DNA of 64,000 bases, taken from NCBI GenBank assembly GCA_910575835.1, contig CAJTGB010000009.1, forward strand, positions 105,150 to 169,149, given 5' to 3'. How positions within the stretch are numbered: the stretch's first letter is position 1; each line of letters opens with the position of its first letter. The position numbers and the translations under genes were made by a program. The notes beneath the pieces are model-generated. The model was not told the origin of the DNA. It worked only from the letters and a program-made list of their open reading frames with translations, and ran no database searches. Source of the stretch: Lachnospiraceae bacterium (GTDB lineage: Bacteria; Bacillota; Clostridia; Lachnospirales; Lachnospiraceae). Of this stretch, positions 26,771 through 36,403 are shown piece by piece.

Positions 26771-27871
26771 CTAGCCGCCTATATACTTCATATGATCCGC
26801 CACCATCATCGCGATCTTGAATGTCAGCGCATCCTCAAACACTCTGACGTCAAGCCCCGTCCTCTTCTGTATCTTTTCAAGCCGGTACACCAGCGTGTTC
26901 CGGTGCACATAGAGCTGTCTGGCCGTCTCCGAGATATTCAGGTTATTATCGAAAAACGTATAGACTGTGATCAGTTCCTCTTCTTCAAACTGATCCGCCG
27001 TATTTCCCTCAAACACCTCATTCAGAAACATCGAACACAGAGAAGCCGGGAGCTGATGGATCAGCCTTCCGATCCCAAGCTCATTATAAGCAAGGATATT
27101 CTTATCCGCATAAAATACCCTCCCCACTTCCAGCGCCATATCCGCTTCTTTGTATGACTTTGACACATCTTTCAGCTCGCTTATGATGGTTCCGTATGCG
27201 ATCCTGACGCTGACCATAGCTTCCATATTCAGCGTGTCTACAAGTTCGCGGGCAATCTGTTCCAACTGCGGATAATCATCCGTATTCTCCAGCGCCTTCA
27301 CGAGGATCACATGTCTTTCGTCCACCGCCGTTACAAAATCCTTCGTTCCGGTGGCATACAATCCCTTCAGCGTCTCAAGGATCAGGTTCTCCGCCTCATT
27401 CCTCGCTTCGATCAGGAATACAGTCCTTCTAAGCTCCACTGGTATCTTCATCTTCTTAGCCTGATTATATACGTCAACCAACAGCATGTTATCAAGTATC
27501 AAATTCTGTATGAAGCGGTTCTTATCCATCTTCTCTTTGTATGCGAACAGCAGATTCTCCAACTGACTGACTCCAAGCCTTCCCGCCATCTCCATCTGCG
27601 GGCCGCCGCCCTTCAGCACAAGGCTGTAGCATGGATCCTCGTCGTCATGCACAAGAAACATCCCCACATCCTTCTCTATCCGAAAAAGAAGCTCCTCTGC
27701 CGGCACATTCGGCGCTGCCTCGCTAAATTCCGTTACCAACTGGTCAAGAGCAGTCATCCTCTCATTCGTCATGACAAGACAGATTCCCTTCATATCCCAT
27801 ACGGCACATTCTAACCCGGTAATTCTCTTAATATCCTGTACTGCCTTATGTAGTATCTGATTTGATAACAT
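26771..27871 (-). CDS. CdaR/PucR-family transcriptional regulator
   Basis: 366 residues. The N-terminal part ([26 protein letters not shown]...) is a sensor domain of the sugar-diacid regulator type; the middle has the GGDEF-like CdaR domain ([28 protein letters not shown]); the end is the PucR HTH ([29 protein letters not shown]). Such activators respond to glycerate, sugar acids or purines. It directly precedes the aconitase-family gene on the same strand, so an organic acid signal is plausible. Confidence 0.9.
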   Translation of the reverse strand: MLSNQILHKAVQDIKRITGLECAVWDMKGICLVMTNERMTALDQLVTEFSEAAPNVPAEELLFRIEKDVGMFLVHDDEDPCYSLVLKGGGPQMEMAGRLGVSQLENLLFAYKEKMDKNRFIQNLILDNMLLVDVYNQAKKMKIPVELRRTVFLIEARNEAENLILETLKGLYATGTKDFVTAVDERHVILVKALENTDDYPQLEQIARELVDTLNMEAMVSVRIAYGTIISELKDVSKSYKEADMALEVGRVFYADKNILAYNELGIGRLIHQLPASLCSMFLNEVFEGNTADQFEEEELITVYTFFDNNLNISETARQLYVHRNTLVYRLEKIQKRTGLDVRVFEDALTFKIAMMVADHMKYIGG

Positions 27872-27990
27872 TCGATTACCTCCTTATTTTGTAACGTACA
27901 TGCTCTATTCTATCACACAATACCGTCTGCCGACAAGAGTATACGCTGTTTTGCATAATAAAGAAATTCTTAAATATAAAGCACACATAT

Positions 27991-28021
27991 AAGAACGGCA
28001 ACCTAAAAGGCTGCCGTTCTT
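27991..28021 (-). terminator. hairpin after the ABC ATPase gene
   Basis: AAGAACGGCA-a-CC pairs with GG-c-TGCCGTTCTT. The T-run after it on the minus strand is weak (TTCTTATATG). Confidence 0.65.
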
Positions 28022-28053
28022 ATCACTTAACAGATATCTAATTTATCACCGAA

Positions 28054-29166
28054 TTAGTTCGTAATTGTGTTCTCTGTCTCTTTGTCAAATACATGGATTC
28101 TGTCAGCATCCAATGCGAACTTAACTGTATCGCCTGTTCTTGCTGTAGTTCTTGGATCAACTCTTGCTGTCATAGTAGATCCTTCGTAATCGAAGTGCAG
28201 GTAAACTTCTGCACCAAGCATCTCGTATACACGGATCGTAGCTTCAATGATCGTGTTAGGAGACTTAGCAAGGAAGTCTGGCTCATCATGCACATCCTCA
28301 GGACGGATACCAAGTACAACAGTCTTGCCGTTGTATCCGCCGTCGATCAGCTTCTTAGCCTTAGCTTCCGGAAGTTCGATAGATGCAGGTCCGGCAACCA
28401 GAGATACCTTCTTGCCTTCAACCTTACACTTAGCGTCTACAAAGTTCATCTGAGGTGATCCGATAAATCCGGCAACGAACAGGTTACACGGACGATCATA
28501 CAATGTCTGAGGAGTATCTACCTGCTGAACAACACCAGCGCTCATAACTACGATTCTGGTACCAAGCGTCATAGCCTCTGTCTGGTCATGTGTTACATAG
28601 ATGATCGTTGTACCAAGTCTCTGATGCAGCTTGGAGATCTCAATACGCATCTGTCCACGGAGCTTAGCATCCAGGTTTGAAAGAGGCTCATCCATAAGGA
28701 ATACCTTAGGATTACGAACGATAGCACGTCCCATAGCAACACGCTGTCTCTGTCCACCGGAAAGAGCCTTCGGCTTACGGTCTAACAATGCTTCCAGATC
28801 AAGGATCTTAGCAGCCTCGCGTACCATCTTATCAATCTCATCCTTCGGTACCTTTCTTAACTTAAGACCAAACGCCATGTTGTCATATACTGTCATATGC
28901 GGATACAGAGCGTAGTTCTGGAATACCATCGCGATATCTCTGTCCTTAGGCTCTACATCGTTAACCATCTTGTCGCCGATCCATAACTCACCGGAAGTAA
29001 TATCTTCCAGACCTGCTACCATACGAAGTGTTGTTGACTTACCGCATCCTGAAGGTCCTACGAAGATGACGAATTCCTTATCTTCAATCTCAAGGTTGAA
29101 GTCCTTTACAGCCTCAAAACCATTTGGATATGCCTTATTAATGTGTTTTAATGATAAACTTGCCAT
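28054..29166 (-). CDS. sugar ABC transporter ATP-binding protein (MsmX/UgpC type)
   Basis: The cytoplasmic ATPase that powers carbohydrate importers. About 370 residues: Walker A GPSGCGKST, Q-loop FQNYALYPHMTVYDN, signature LSGGQRQRVAMGRA, Walker B VFLMDEPLSNLDAKLR, and the C-terminal OB-like regulatory domain (TVVLGIRPEDVH) of the MalK/MsmX/UgpC type. The ATG at 29166 follows GGAGGG. No permease or binding protein is nearby, which suits MsmX, an ATPase shared by several sugar transporters. Its codon use (GCA, GTA, ACA-rich) differs from neighbours, consistent with high expression. Confidence 0.93.
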   Translation of the reverse strand: MASLSLKHINKAYPNGFEAVKDFNLEIEDKEFVIFVGPSGCGKSTTLRMVAGLEDITSGELWIGDKMVNDVEPKDRDIAMVFQNYALYPHMTVYDNMAFGLKLRKVPKDEIDKMVREAAKILDLEALLDRKPKALSGGQRQRVAMGRAIVRNPKVFLMDEPLSNLDAKLRGQMRIEISKLHQRLGTTIIYVTHDQTEAMTLGTRIVVMSAGVVQQVDTPQTLYDRPCNLFVAGFIGSPQMNFVDAKCKVEGKKVSLVAGPASIELPEAKAKKLIDGGYNGKTVVLGIRPEDVHDEPDFLAKSPNTIIEATIRVYEMLGAEVYLHFDYEGSTMTARVDPRTTARTGDTVKFALDADRIHVFDKETENTITN

Positions 29167-29236
29167 TTTGGGTTTCCCTCCATAAAATAAATATATTTGT
29201 ATCTGTGATACCGTCTTGCTCTGATAAAAAGTATAT

Positions 29237-29272
29237 AAAAAAAGTCCAACTTCGGGTATACCCAAGTTGAAC
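29237..29272 (-). terminator. terminator of the pgi-rsmI operon
   Basis: Minus strand TTCAACTT-gGGG-tata-CCC-gAAGTTGGA hairpin followed by seven T. Confidence 0.85.
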
Positions 29273-29289
29273 AATTTTTTCACGAAATA

Positions 29290-30156
29290 CTATACAAGTT
29301 GACTAAGAAGCATCTGATAGATCTCTCTCTTCCCGACTCCCCGGTCCTTTGCCACCTGTTTCATGGCCTCCTTTTTCCCCATTCCTTCTCCCATATAGAA
29401 GTCCATGTGCTCCTGCACGCTCATGCTCTCCCACCCGGCGATCTCGCCGGCACGTATCTCCTCCCGGCTCTTACCCTCGATCACAAGAACACACTCGCCT
29501 CTCGGCTCATTTTCCTCATAATACGCAAGCGCCTCTTCAAGGCCGGCAGCGTACACCGTCTCATGCTTCTTCGTCAGTTCCCTGCATACCCGGATCCTTC
29601 GGTTCCCCAGTACATCAAGCAGCGTCTTAAGCGTCCTTACGAGTCTGTGCGGCGCCTCATACACCACCATGGTCCGGGTCTCTTCCTTCATCTCCGCAAG
29701 CACTGCCTGACGCTCCTTCTTATCTGCCGGCAGAAATGCCTCGAATGCAAACCTTCTGGTCGGAAGGCCGGAGACCGTCAGCGCCGTGATACAGGCTGCC
29801 GCCCCCGGCACCGCAGTCACCGTGATGCCTGCTTCCTGACACATCCGGACCAGTTCTTCGCCCGGATCCGAGATGCCCGGTGTTCCGGCGTCCGTGATCA
29901 ATGCGATATTCTCTCCCTTAAGGAGACGCTCCACAAGCTTTTGCCCCTTCTCGATCTTATTATATTCGTGATAACTGGTCATAGGCGTCTTAATCTCAAA
30001 ATGATTCAGCAGCCTGATACTGTTGCGGGTATCCTCCGCAGCTATGATATCCGCCTCCTTTAGAATGCGGATGCAGCGGAACGTCATATCCTCCAGATTG
30101 CCGATCGGCGTCGCGCATAAGTATAATGTTCCTGATGTATTGTTATAATCTGACAT
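29290..30156 (-). CDS. rsmI: 16S rRNA (cytidine-1402-2'-O)-methyltransferase
   Basis: Methylates the ribose of C1402 in the ribosomal decoding centre. About 288 residues of the tetrapyrrole-methylase fold: GTLYLCATPIGNLEDMTFR, EDTRNSIRLLNHF, ALITDAGTPGISDPG and VPGAAACITALTVSGLPT. AAGGTGGT precedes the ATG at 30156; an ATG at 30180, overlapping trmN6, is also possible. It is the last gene of the operon, which ends at the 29237-29272 terminator. The link to trmN6 and ricT is conserved in Bacillus. Confidence 0.94.
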   Translation of the reverse strand: MSDYNNTSGTLYLCATPIGNLEDMTFRCIRILKEADIIAAEDTRNSIRLLNHFEIKTPMTSYHEYNKIEKGQKLVERLLKGENIALITDAGTPGISDPGEELVRMCQEAGITVTAVPGAAACITALTVSGLPTRRFAFEAFLPADKKERQAVLAEMKEETRTMVVYEAPHRLVRTLKTLLDVLGNRRIRVCRELTKKHETVYAAGLEEALAYYEENEPRGECVLVIEGKSREEIRAGEIAGWESMSVQEHMDFYMGEGMGKKEAMKQVAKDRGVGKREIYQMLLSQLV

Positions 30157-30166
30157 ATCTACCACC

Positions 30167-30970
30167 TTATCTGACTCCATATATCCTCAGCAGCTCGTCC
30201 GTATAGCTTCCGTCCTTCTGATACACGATCAGCGGCGGTTCTACCTGCATCCGCGGATTCCCGCCTTTAAGCCCCTCTATAAGCACCATATTCGGCTCCT
30301 TATCAACATAGGGATGCACCAGGCGCATCCTCTTAGGTTCGATCCGATATGCCGCCATCTGCGCCAATATCTCAGGCAGCCTGAACGGCCTGTGGACCAT
30401 ATAGAACCTTCCTCTCTGAGGCAGCAGCTTAGCGCTCTCCCTGATGACATCCTTAAGCGTGCACAGGGCCTCATGCCTTGCTATATACAGCGCTTCATTC
30501 CCGTTCTTAAGCCCGTGTTCACCGATCATATACGGCGGATTCACCGTGACCACCTGATAAGAAGCCGGGCCGAAGATCGACGACGCTTCCCTGATATCCC
30601 CTGTTATAATATCGATCTTCTCTTCCAGACCGTTATATTCAACGCTTCTGCGCGCCATATCCGCGCTTGCTTCCTGTATCTCAAGCCCAGTATAGCGGAC
30701 GCCCTCATTCTTCGCCTCCAGAAGAATCGGAAGGATCCCCGTCCCGGTCCCCAGATCCAGCGCCTTCTCATTCTTCTTCACCTTCGCATAAGAAGACAAG
30801 AGAACCGCATCCATACCAAAGCAAAAACGCCCGGGACTCTGTATGATCTCATATCCTTTGATCTGCAGATCGTCCAGGCGTTCTCCTTCTTTCAGCAGCA
30901 CAGCCCCTTCTACGTCTCTCTTTCCCGGTTCTCCATGGTATCGCAGGCTCTCTGTCTTACGCTTATTCAT
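30167..30970 (-). CDS. trmN6: tRNA1(Val) (adenine-37-N6)-methyltransferase-like
   Basis: About 267 residues, a SAM-dependent N6-adenine methyltransferase: LDLGTGTGILPILLEAK binds SAM and VVTVNPPYMIGEHG carries the NPPY catalytic motif. The family includes E. coli YfiC and Bacillus YabB. The ATG at 30970 lies within the last codons of ricT (8-base overlap), so translation is probably coupled. The product modifies tRNA or possibly another RNA; which one cannot be read from sequence. Confidence 0.88.
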   Translation of the reverse strand: MNKRKTESLRYHGEPGKRDVEGAVLLKEGERLDDLQIKGYEIIQSPGRFCFGMDAVLLSSYAKVKKNEKALDLGTGTGILPILLEAKNEGVRYTGLEIQEASADMARRSVEYNGLEEKIDIITGDIREASSIFGPASYQVVTVNPPYMIGEHGLKNGNEALYIARHEALCTLKDVIRESAKLLPQRGRFYMVHRPFRLPEILAQMAAYRIEPKRMRLVHPYVDKEPNMVLIEGLKGGNPRMQVEPPLIVYQKDGSYTDELLRIYGVR

Positions 30971-31874
30971 CGTCAAGCTTAGAGGCCGCATTCTTCTCCT
31001 CCAGCGCTTTAAGCTCCGCCATCTCCTCGCGGGACAGCCTCACATCCTTCTTCTTGCGCCTTGGCTTAAACCGCAGTTCCTTAGCCTTATATTCGCGGAT
31101 CTCTTTCTCGTCGTTATCCAGTGTCACGATCACCTTCACAAGCTGCCGCAGCACATTTACCGACTGAACGTCACCCTTAAGCCCGTCCGGCGTCGTCACA
31201 TGATCGCCGTTAGACGGAAGACGGCTGTTCAGCTCCTCGTAAGTCTCCTCTTCGTTGGTCAGACAGCACATCAGCCTACCGCACACACCCGAGATCTTAG
31301 ACGGGTTCAGCGACAAATTCTGCTCCTTCGCCATCTTAATCGATACCGGGGCGAATTCCGTCAGATACGTGTGGCAGCACAGCGGCCGTCCGCAGATTCC
31401 GATTCCTCCCCGTATCTTCGTCTCATCACGCACACCGATCTGCCGAAGCTCGATCCTGGTACGGAAGACGCTTGCCAGATCCTTGACCAGTTCGCGGAAA
31501 TCGATCCTCCCGTCCGCCGTAAAGTAAAAAAGCACCTTATTATTATCAAACGTGTACTCCGCATCGATCAGCTTCATCTCCAACCCATGCTTGCGGATCT
31601 TCTCCAGACAGATATTGAAAGCTTCCTTCTCCTTCTCCCGGTTCTTCTCCTCCTTACGGATATCATCCTGGGTCGCGATCCTGATCACGGACTTCAAAGG
31701 CTGAGTGATCTTATCATCCTCCACCTCCTTAAGCCCTGAGACAACAGAGCCGAATTCCACGCCTCTCGCCGTCTCGACAATGACCTTATCGCCTGTCTTG
31801 ATCTCATACTTCCCCGGTGAAAAGAAGTATATCTTCCCCGCCGGGCGGAACCTCACTCCAATCACTCTCGTCAT
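30963..31874 (-). CDS. ricT: PSP1-domain protein RicT (YaaT)
   Basis: 303 residues. The PSP1 domain covers the middle and holds the two cysteine motifs CGRPLCC and CGRLMCC, which in Bacillus RicT take part in iron-sulfur cluster binding within the RicA-RicF-RicT (Y-) complex, a partner of RNase Y in mRNA processing. The C-terminus is a Lys/Arg/Glu-rich tail. It follows holB by four bases, as yaaT follows holB in Bacillus. Confidence 0.92.
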   Translation of the reverse strand: MTRVIGVRFRPAGKIYFFSPGKYEIKTGDKVIVETARGVEFGSVVSGLKEVEDDKITQPLKSVIRIATQDDIRKEEKNREKEKEAFNICLEKIRKHGLEMKLIDAEYTFDNNKVLFYFTADGRIDFRELVKDLASVFRTRIELRQIGVRDETKIRGGIGICGRPLCCHTYLTEFAPVSIKMAKEQNLSLNPSKISGVCGRLMCCLTNEEETYEELNSRLPSNGDHVTTPDGLKGDVQSVNVLRQLVKVIVTLDNDEKEIREYKAKELRFKPRRKKKDVRLSREEMAELKALEEKNAASKLDDE

Positions 31875-31878
31875 ACTA

Positions 31879-32868
31879 TTAATTCTCCTTTATCGTCAGG
31901 AACAACAGCTCCATCGTCAGCTCAAAATTCACATTAGCCTTAAGTCTCGACTTCGCCCTCTCGAAGCTGCTCAGGATCAACTGGATCCCCTCATACGAGC
32001 TCTTCCTGGCCTGCTCTTTGATATAGTGGATCTGATCCTTGAACACGACCGTCTCTATATCTCTCGTTGCTTTATATAACAAGACATCCCGATACCATAC
32101 CATGATGATATCCATATAGTCGCTGATCTCTACTTTATATACGGTAATCCTGTTAACCGTCTCAATGATCTCACTTAACTCCATCTCATGGATATTCCGC
32201 AGCATCTGAACCGCTTCCTCGCGAATCTCATTAAAATGCTCCGAATTCGCCAGCATGATCGCATGTCCCATGTTCCCCTGGGCAAATGCCGTACACAGAT
32301 CAGCCTTGTAATCCGGCACCTTAAGATTCTCCATCAGATACCTTTTGATCAGCATATCCTTGATGTAGCGGAGCCTTAACATCACACATCTGGAATTGAT
32401 CGTAGGAAGCAGGACCTCCGCATTCTCCACCAACAGCATGATCACTGCGTACTGCGGCGGTTCCTCTATCGTCTTCAGCAGCGCATTCTGCGCCTGGGGC
32501 GTCATCAGATCCGCATGATCAATGATATACACCTTATACGGCCCCTGGTAAGGCTTTATCATAATGGTATTATTGACCTGTTCTCGGATATCATCCACAC
32601 TGATCGAGTTGGGCTTCTCATGCGTCACCCTGATAATATCCGGGTGATTGCCGCCCTCTGCCTGACGGCAGGAATGACAGGTGTTGCAAGGATCCGGCCC
32701 TCCCTCTTCACACAGCAGCGTTGCCGCAAACAGATTCGCCAACAGCTTCTTGCCGGCTCCGCGCTCTCCGTTCAGTATATACGCATGCGATACCTTATCT
32801 TTCTCTACCGCACTCCTGATATAATTGATAATATCCTTGTGGCCTACCACATCCTTAAAGCTTCCCAT
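31879..32868 (-). CDS. holB: DNA polymerase III delta' subunit
   Basis: A clamp-loader subunit, 329 residues. The P-loop-like segment is NGERGAGKKLLANL, the zinc-binding cysteines are CEEGGPDPCNTCHSC, and the sensor region is YIIDHADLMTPQAQNALLKTIEEPPQ, all typical of DnaX-related ATPases. It overlaps the kinase gene upstream by 14 bases and is followed by ricT. Confidence 0.92.
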   Translation of the reverse strand: MGSFKDVVGHKDIINYIRSAVEKDKVSHAYILNGERGAGKKLLANLFAATLLCEEGGPDPCNTCHSCRQAEGGNHPDIIRVTHEKPNSISVDDIREQVNNTIMIKPYQGPYKVYIIDHADLMTPQAQNALLKTIEEPPQYAVIMLLVENAEVLLPTINSRCVMLRLRYIKDMLIKRYLMENLKVPDYKADLCTAFAQGNMGHAIMLANSEHFNEIREEAVQMLRNIHEMELSEIIETVNRITVYKVEISDYMDIIMVWYRDVLLYKATRDIETVVFKDQIHYIKEQARKSSYEGIQLILSSFERAKSRLKANVNFELTMELLFLTIKEN

Positions 32869-33442
32869 GTTGTATTTCCCCTATAATCTCTTCTAAGCAT
32901 CGTGTTCTGTCATAATTCAAGTATCTTTTCTCAATTCCTGCCTTCGCAAGGTTTTCTTCCGAATAATCCGCCGTATCCGCAAGATACCTTCTGCAAAGTT
33001 CCGCATAACCCGGCTTCTTACGCCCCTTCTCCCGTTCAAGGGCACGCGTAAGCCGTTCACCGTCTTCTACCTCGATATAGATCGGCCGCACATTATCCTC
33101 TCCATAATATTCCCTCATCCGATAATAGGATTCCAACGTCCCGATCACCAGATAATCAGCCGCCCGAAGATCCACCTGACCGTCGTCGACCGTCGCATAC
33201 CTCCAGATTCCATGCATGGTGTCATAGGCTCTCTGCTCAATGATCCTGCCCTGTCTCTCGAATGTATTTAATGTATCCTCCGATACAAAAAAATATTCCA
33301 CACCGTCCCTCTCCCCATCCCGGATCGGGCGGGTCGTGTAGAGTGTCATGGTCCTAAGTTCCGGCAGCTCCTTTCTTAGATCCTTCAGCAGCGTATCCTT
33401 CCCGGAAGAGCTCTTTCCCATCATATAGTATATCTTACCCAT
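32855..33442 (-). CDS. guanylate-kinase-like P-loop protein
   Basis: 195 residues. The P-loop is GKSSSGKDT and the nucleotide-binding segment TLYTTRPIRDGERDGVEYFFVS is that of guanylate kinases (TTRxxRxGExxGxxYxF). It occupies the place between the decarboxylase and holB where Bacillus has thymidylate kinase (tmk). A second copy of gmk would normally be expected near rpoZ elsewhere, so this may be a specialised paralogue. It overlaps both neighbours. Confidence 0.85.
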   Translation of the reverse strand: MGKIYYMMGKSSSGKDTLLKDLRKELPELRTMTLYTTRPIRDGERDGVEYFFVSEDTLNTFERQGRIIEQRAYDTMHGIWRYATVDDGQVDLRAADYLVIGTLESYYRMREYYGEDNVRPIYIEVEDGERLTRALEREKGRKKPGYAELCRRYLADTADYSEENLAKAGIEKRYLNYDRTRCLEEIIGEIQHGKL

Positions 33443-34961
33443 GCATCAAAACCTCAATACATCCTTCTCTTTTTATGCCTTCTATGGTAAATCCCATCCG
33501 CCGATACCACTGCAGCACATCCGCCGCCTCCTGCGATATCCTTTCTCCCGGTACGATCAGCGGCTTCCCCGGAGGGTACAGATAAGCATACTCCGCCGCC
33601 ACATATCCAACGCTGTCCTTCCACGGAAGAACTGCCGTCCGCCAAGCCTTGTCATCCGCGCCAGCCCCTTCGGATGCCGCCCCCATGCCGCGGCTCCTCT
33701 CCGTCATCTCTGCTATATCAAAACTATTATATACCACATCTGGCCTGGGAAGGCAAGGAATATCTTGTTTTAATCCTGAATTCTCTCTGTTATCATTACT
33801 ATTCACGGCGCCGCACACTCTGCTGCACGGAATCCGTACCGACATACCGACTCCTTTGTACATGCTGTCAATCTCTTCCAGCGCTGCCAGGAGACGTTCC
33901 ATACCCTTGTCAGTATCCCCTGCAGAAGTCATGGCAAGAACATAGGTCCCCGCCGCCATCTCTAGCTGAAGATGATATTCTTCCAGAAGAACCGTGTACA
34001 GCTCTCTGCCCGTAAGGCCCGTATCTCCCACAGATATCAGCAGCTTCGAACGGTCGTAATGCTCTGTCTCCTCAAGACGCAGCCTTTGAAGCCCCGAAAG
34101 CCTTGACCGAAGCCTCTCCAGTCTTCGGACATACGGATGAAAAAGCTCCTCCCTCCGGTTCTCCAACAGATCTATACAGGAATCTATACTTGCCATCAAC
34201 ACATAAGACGGACTGCTGCTCTGTAACATGTGCAAATATCTCCTGACCTTCTCCCGCCGGATAAGGCTCCCGTTCATATGAAGAAGCGCCGTCTGTGTCA
34301 GCGACGGAAGCGTCTTATGCAGGCTATGGATCACAATATCCGCACCCGATCTGTTCGCATTCTCAGGAAAATAGGGATGAAAACCAAAATGCGCTCCATG
34401 GGCTTCATCAACAATGAGTGGAACACCTTTTTCATGGACCGCTTCAGATATTGCTTCTACATCAGACACAACCCCGTCATACGTCGGTGATACAATGACG
34501 ACCGCACGGATCCCCGGATCCTTCGCAAGCGCCGTTCTTACGTCTTCTGCAGAAACTTCCGTATTAAACTGGACTGACGAATCGAACCCCGGCGACAGAT
34601 ACACCGGATTCAACCCGTTCATCTCTACGGCATGATACACGGACTTGTGGCAATTTCTTGCCACAAGCACGGTATCGCCTCTATTCGTCACACCGATAAC
34701 AGCACTTAAGATCCCTACACTGCTTCCATTGATGAGAAAATGCGTCTCATCCGCATGATACACCCTTGCCGCGCGGGCCTGGGCTTCCTTCAGGATTCCA
34801 TCCGCATGATGGAGGTCGTCGAAGCCGTCAATCTCAGTAATATCAATGGCATACGGCGCCGCATCCCCCATCATATTCATCTGCCGCTTATGTCCCGGCA
34901 TATGGAATCCGTAATAATCCGAATCGCTGTATTCTCTCAATCTGTCATATAACGTGCGCAT
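33435..34961 (-). CDS. Orn/Lys/Arg decarboxylase family protein (YaaO/SpeA-like)
   Basis: A pyridoxal-phosphate decarboxylase of 508 residues. N-terminal FHMPGHKRQ and ITEIDGFDDLHHADGILKEAQ are family hallmarks; the cofactor aspartate is in VDEAHGAHFGF and the Schiff-base lysine in HSLHKTLPSLTQTA. The C-terminal part with YPPGKPLIVPGERIS is the Orn/Lys/Arg C-domain. A Ser/Asn-rich linker around residues 380-425 is unusual. Which basic amino acid it uses cannot be told. Its ATG shares one base with the pgi stop codon (TAATG). Confidence 0.92.
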   Translation of the reverse strand: MRTLYDRLREYSDSDYYGFHMPGHKRQMNMMGDAAPYAIDITEIDGFDDLHHADGILKEAQARAARVYHADETHFLINGSSVGILSAVIGVTNRGDTVLVARNCHKSVYHAVEMNGLNPVYLSPGFDSSVQFNTEVSAEDVRTALAKDPGIRAVVIVSPTYDGVVSDVEAISEAVHEKGVPLIVDEAHGAHFGFHPYFPENANRSGADIVIHSLHKTLPSLTQTALLHMNGSLIRREKVRRYLHMLQSSSPSYVLMASIDSCIDLLENRREELFHPYVRRLERLRSRLSGLQRLRLEETEHYDRSKLLISVGDTGLTGRELYTVLLEEYHLQLEMAAGTYVLAMTSAGDTDKGMERLLAALEEIDSMYKGVGMSVRIPCSRVCGAVNSNDNRENSGLKQDIPCLPRPDVVYNSFDIAEMTERSRGMGAASEGAGADDKAWRTAVLPWKDSVGYVAAEYAYLYPPGKPLIVPGERISQEAADVLQWYRRMGFTIEGIKREGCIEVLMHG

Positions 34962-36307
34962 TATAATCTCTTCAATAACTCTTCTCTTTCCTTCTCATAT
35001 CCGGGCTTACCAAGAAGTGCGAACATATTCTTCTTGTAACTCTCAACACCCGGCTGATTGAATGGATTCACTCCAAGTATATACCCGCTTACACCGCAGG
35101 CAAATTCAAAGAAGTAGAACAACTGCCCAAGCGAGAACTCGTCCTGCTTCGGAATGTTAACTACCAGGTTCGGAACATTGCCGTCCGTATGTGCAAGCAT
35201 GGTTCCATTCATAGCGCTCTTGTTAACAAAATCGACATTCTTTCCCGCCAGATAATTCAATCCGTCCAGATCGACCGGCTCTTCCCCGATTACGATCTCC
35301 TCCGTCGATTCCTCTACGTTCAGAACCGTCTCATACATAATACGGCTTCCGTCCTGGATAAACTGACCCATAGAGTGAAGATCTGTGGTAAGGTCAACAG
35401 ACGCCGGGAAGATACCCTTCTGGTCTTTGCCTTCGCTCTCTCCGTAGAGCTGCTTCCACCACTCAGACACATAATGAAGGCTAGGCTCATAATTGGCAAG
35501 AATCTCTACCTCTTTGCCCTTCCTCAGAAGGATGTTGCGGACTGCCGCATACATCACAGAATCATTCTCCTCATAAGAATCATTCAGCGCATGCTCTCTT
35601 GCGTCTGCCGCCCCCTCCATCAGCTTGTCTATATCCGCGCCGCTGACCGCGATCGGAAGCAGGCCTACCGCCGTCAATACAGAGAAACGTCCGCCCACAT
35701 CATCCGGAACCACGAAGCTCTCATAACCTTCCTCTGTAGCCAGATTCTTAAGCGCTCCTCTTGCCTTGTCCGTAGTGGCATAGATCCTCTTCGCAGCCTC
35801 TTCCTTGCCATATCTCTTCTCCAGCATACTCTTGAAGATACGGAACGCGATCGCCGGCTCGGTCGTCGTTCCTGACTTGGAGATAATATTTACAGAGAAA
35901 TCCCTCTCACCGATCACATCAACCAAATGCTTCAGATAAGTACTGCTGATGCTGTTGCCTACGAAATAAATCTCCGGCGTCTTGCGGATCTCCTTCGATA
36001 CCATGTTATAGAAATTGTGGCGCAGGAACTCAATTGCCGCCCTTGCACCCAGGTAAGAGCCTCCAATACCGATCACAAGAAGAACCTCTGAGTCTCCCTG
36101 GATCTTCTTCGCCGCAGTCTTGATCCGCGCGAATTCTTCTTTATCATAATCTACAGGAAGATCGATCCAGCCAAGGAAATCATTCCCCGCGCCTTCTTTC
36201 CCGAGAAGCTCGGCTTTTGCATTCTCTGCAATCTTCTTCATAGATGCGATCTCATGATCTGAGATAAATGTTTTTGCTTTTGAATAATCAAACGTTACTT
36301 TGCTCAT
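34961..36307 (-). CDS. pgi: glucose-6-phosphate isomerase
   Basis: Interconverts glucose-6-phosphate and fructose-6-phosphate in glycolysis. About 448 residues, the shorter bacterial form. Motifs: [50 protein letters not shown] and [20 protein letters not shown]. The ATG at 36307 follows AAGGAGC. It is the first gene of a seven-gene operon with short or overlapping junctions ending at rsmI. Confidence 0.96.
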   Translation of the reverse strand: MSKVTFDYSKAKTFISDHEIASMKKIAENAKAELLGKEGAGNDFLGWIDLPVDYDKEEFARIKTAAKKIQGDSEVLLVIGIGGSYLGARAAIEFLRHNFYNMVSKEIRKTPEIYFVGNSISSTYLKHLVDVIGERDFSVNIISKSGTTTEPAIAFRIFKSMLEKRYGKEEAAKRIYATTDKARGALKNLATEEGYESFVVPDDVGGRFSVLTAVGLLPIAVSGADIDKLMEGAADAREHALNDSYEENDSVMYAAVRNILLRKGKEVEILANYEPSLHYVSEWWKQLYGESEGKDQKGIFPASVDLTTDLHSMGQFIQDGSRIMYETVLNVEESTEEIVIGEEPVDLDGLNYLAGKNVDFVNKSAMNGTMLAHTDGNVPNLVVNIPKQDEFSLGQLFYFFEFACGVSGYILGVNPFNQPGVESYKKNMFALLGKPGYEKEREELLKRL

Positions 36308-36403
36308 ATTAGGGCTCCTTCCTTCCATTAAAAAGTATAATGACATTTTACCAAATCAGGAAGATTTCGTCAACATTCCCGGCAAACTGCGCAAACTATA
36401 ACT

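Noticed and set aside
29299..30063. Frame of 254 codons on the plus strand
   Set aside because: Antisense of rsmI; no start signals and a His/Arg/Leu-rich shadow composition.
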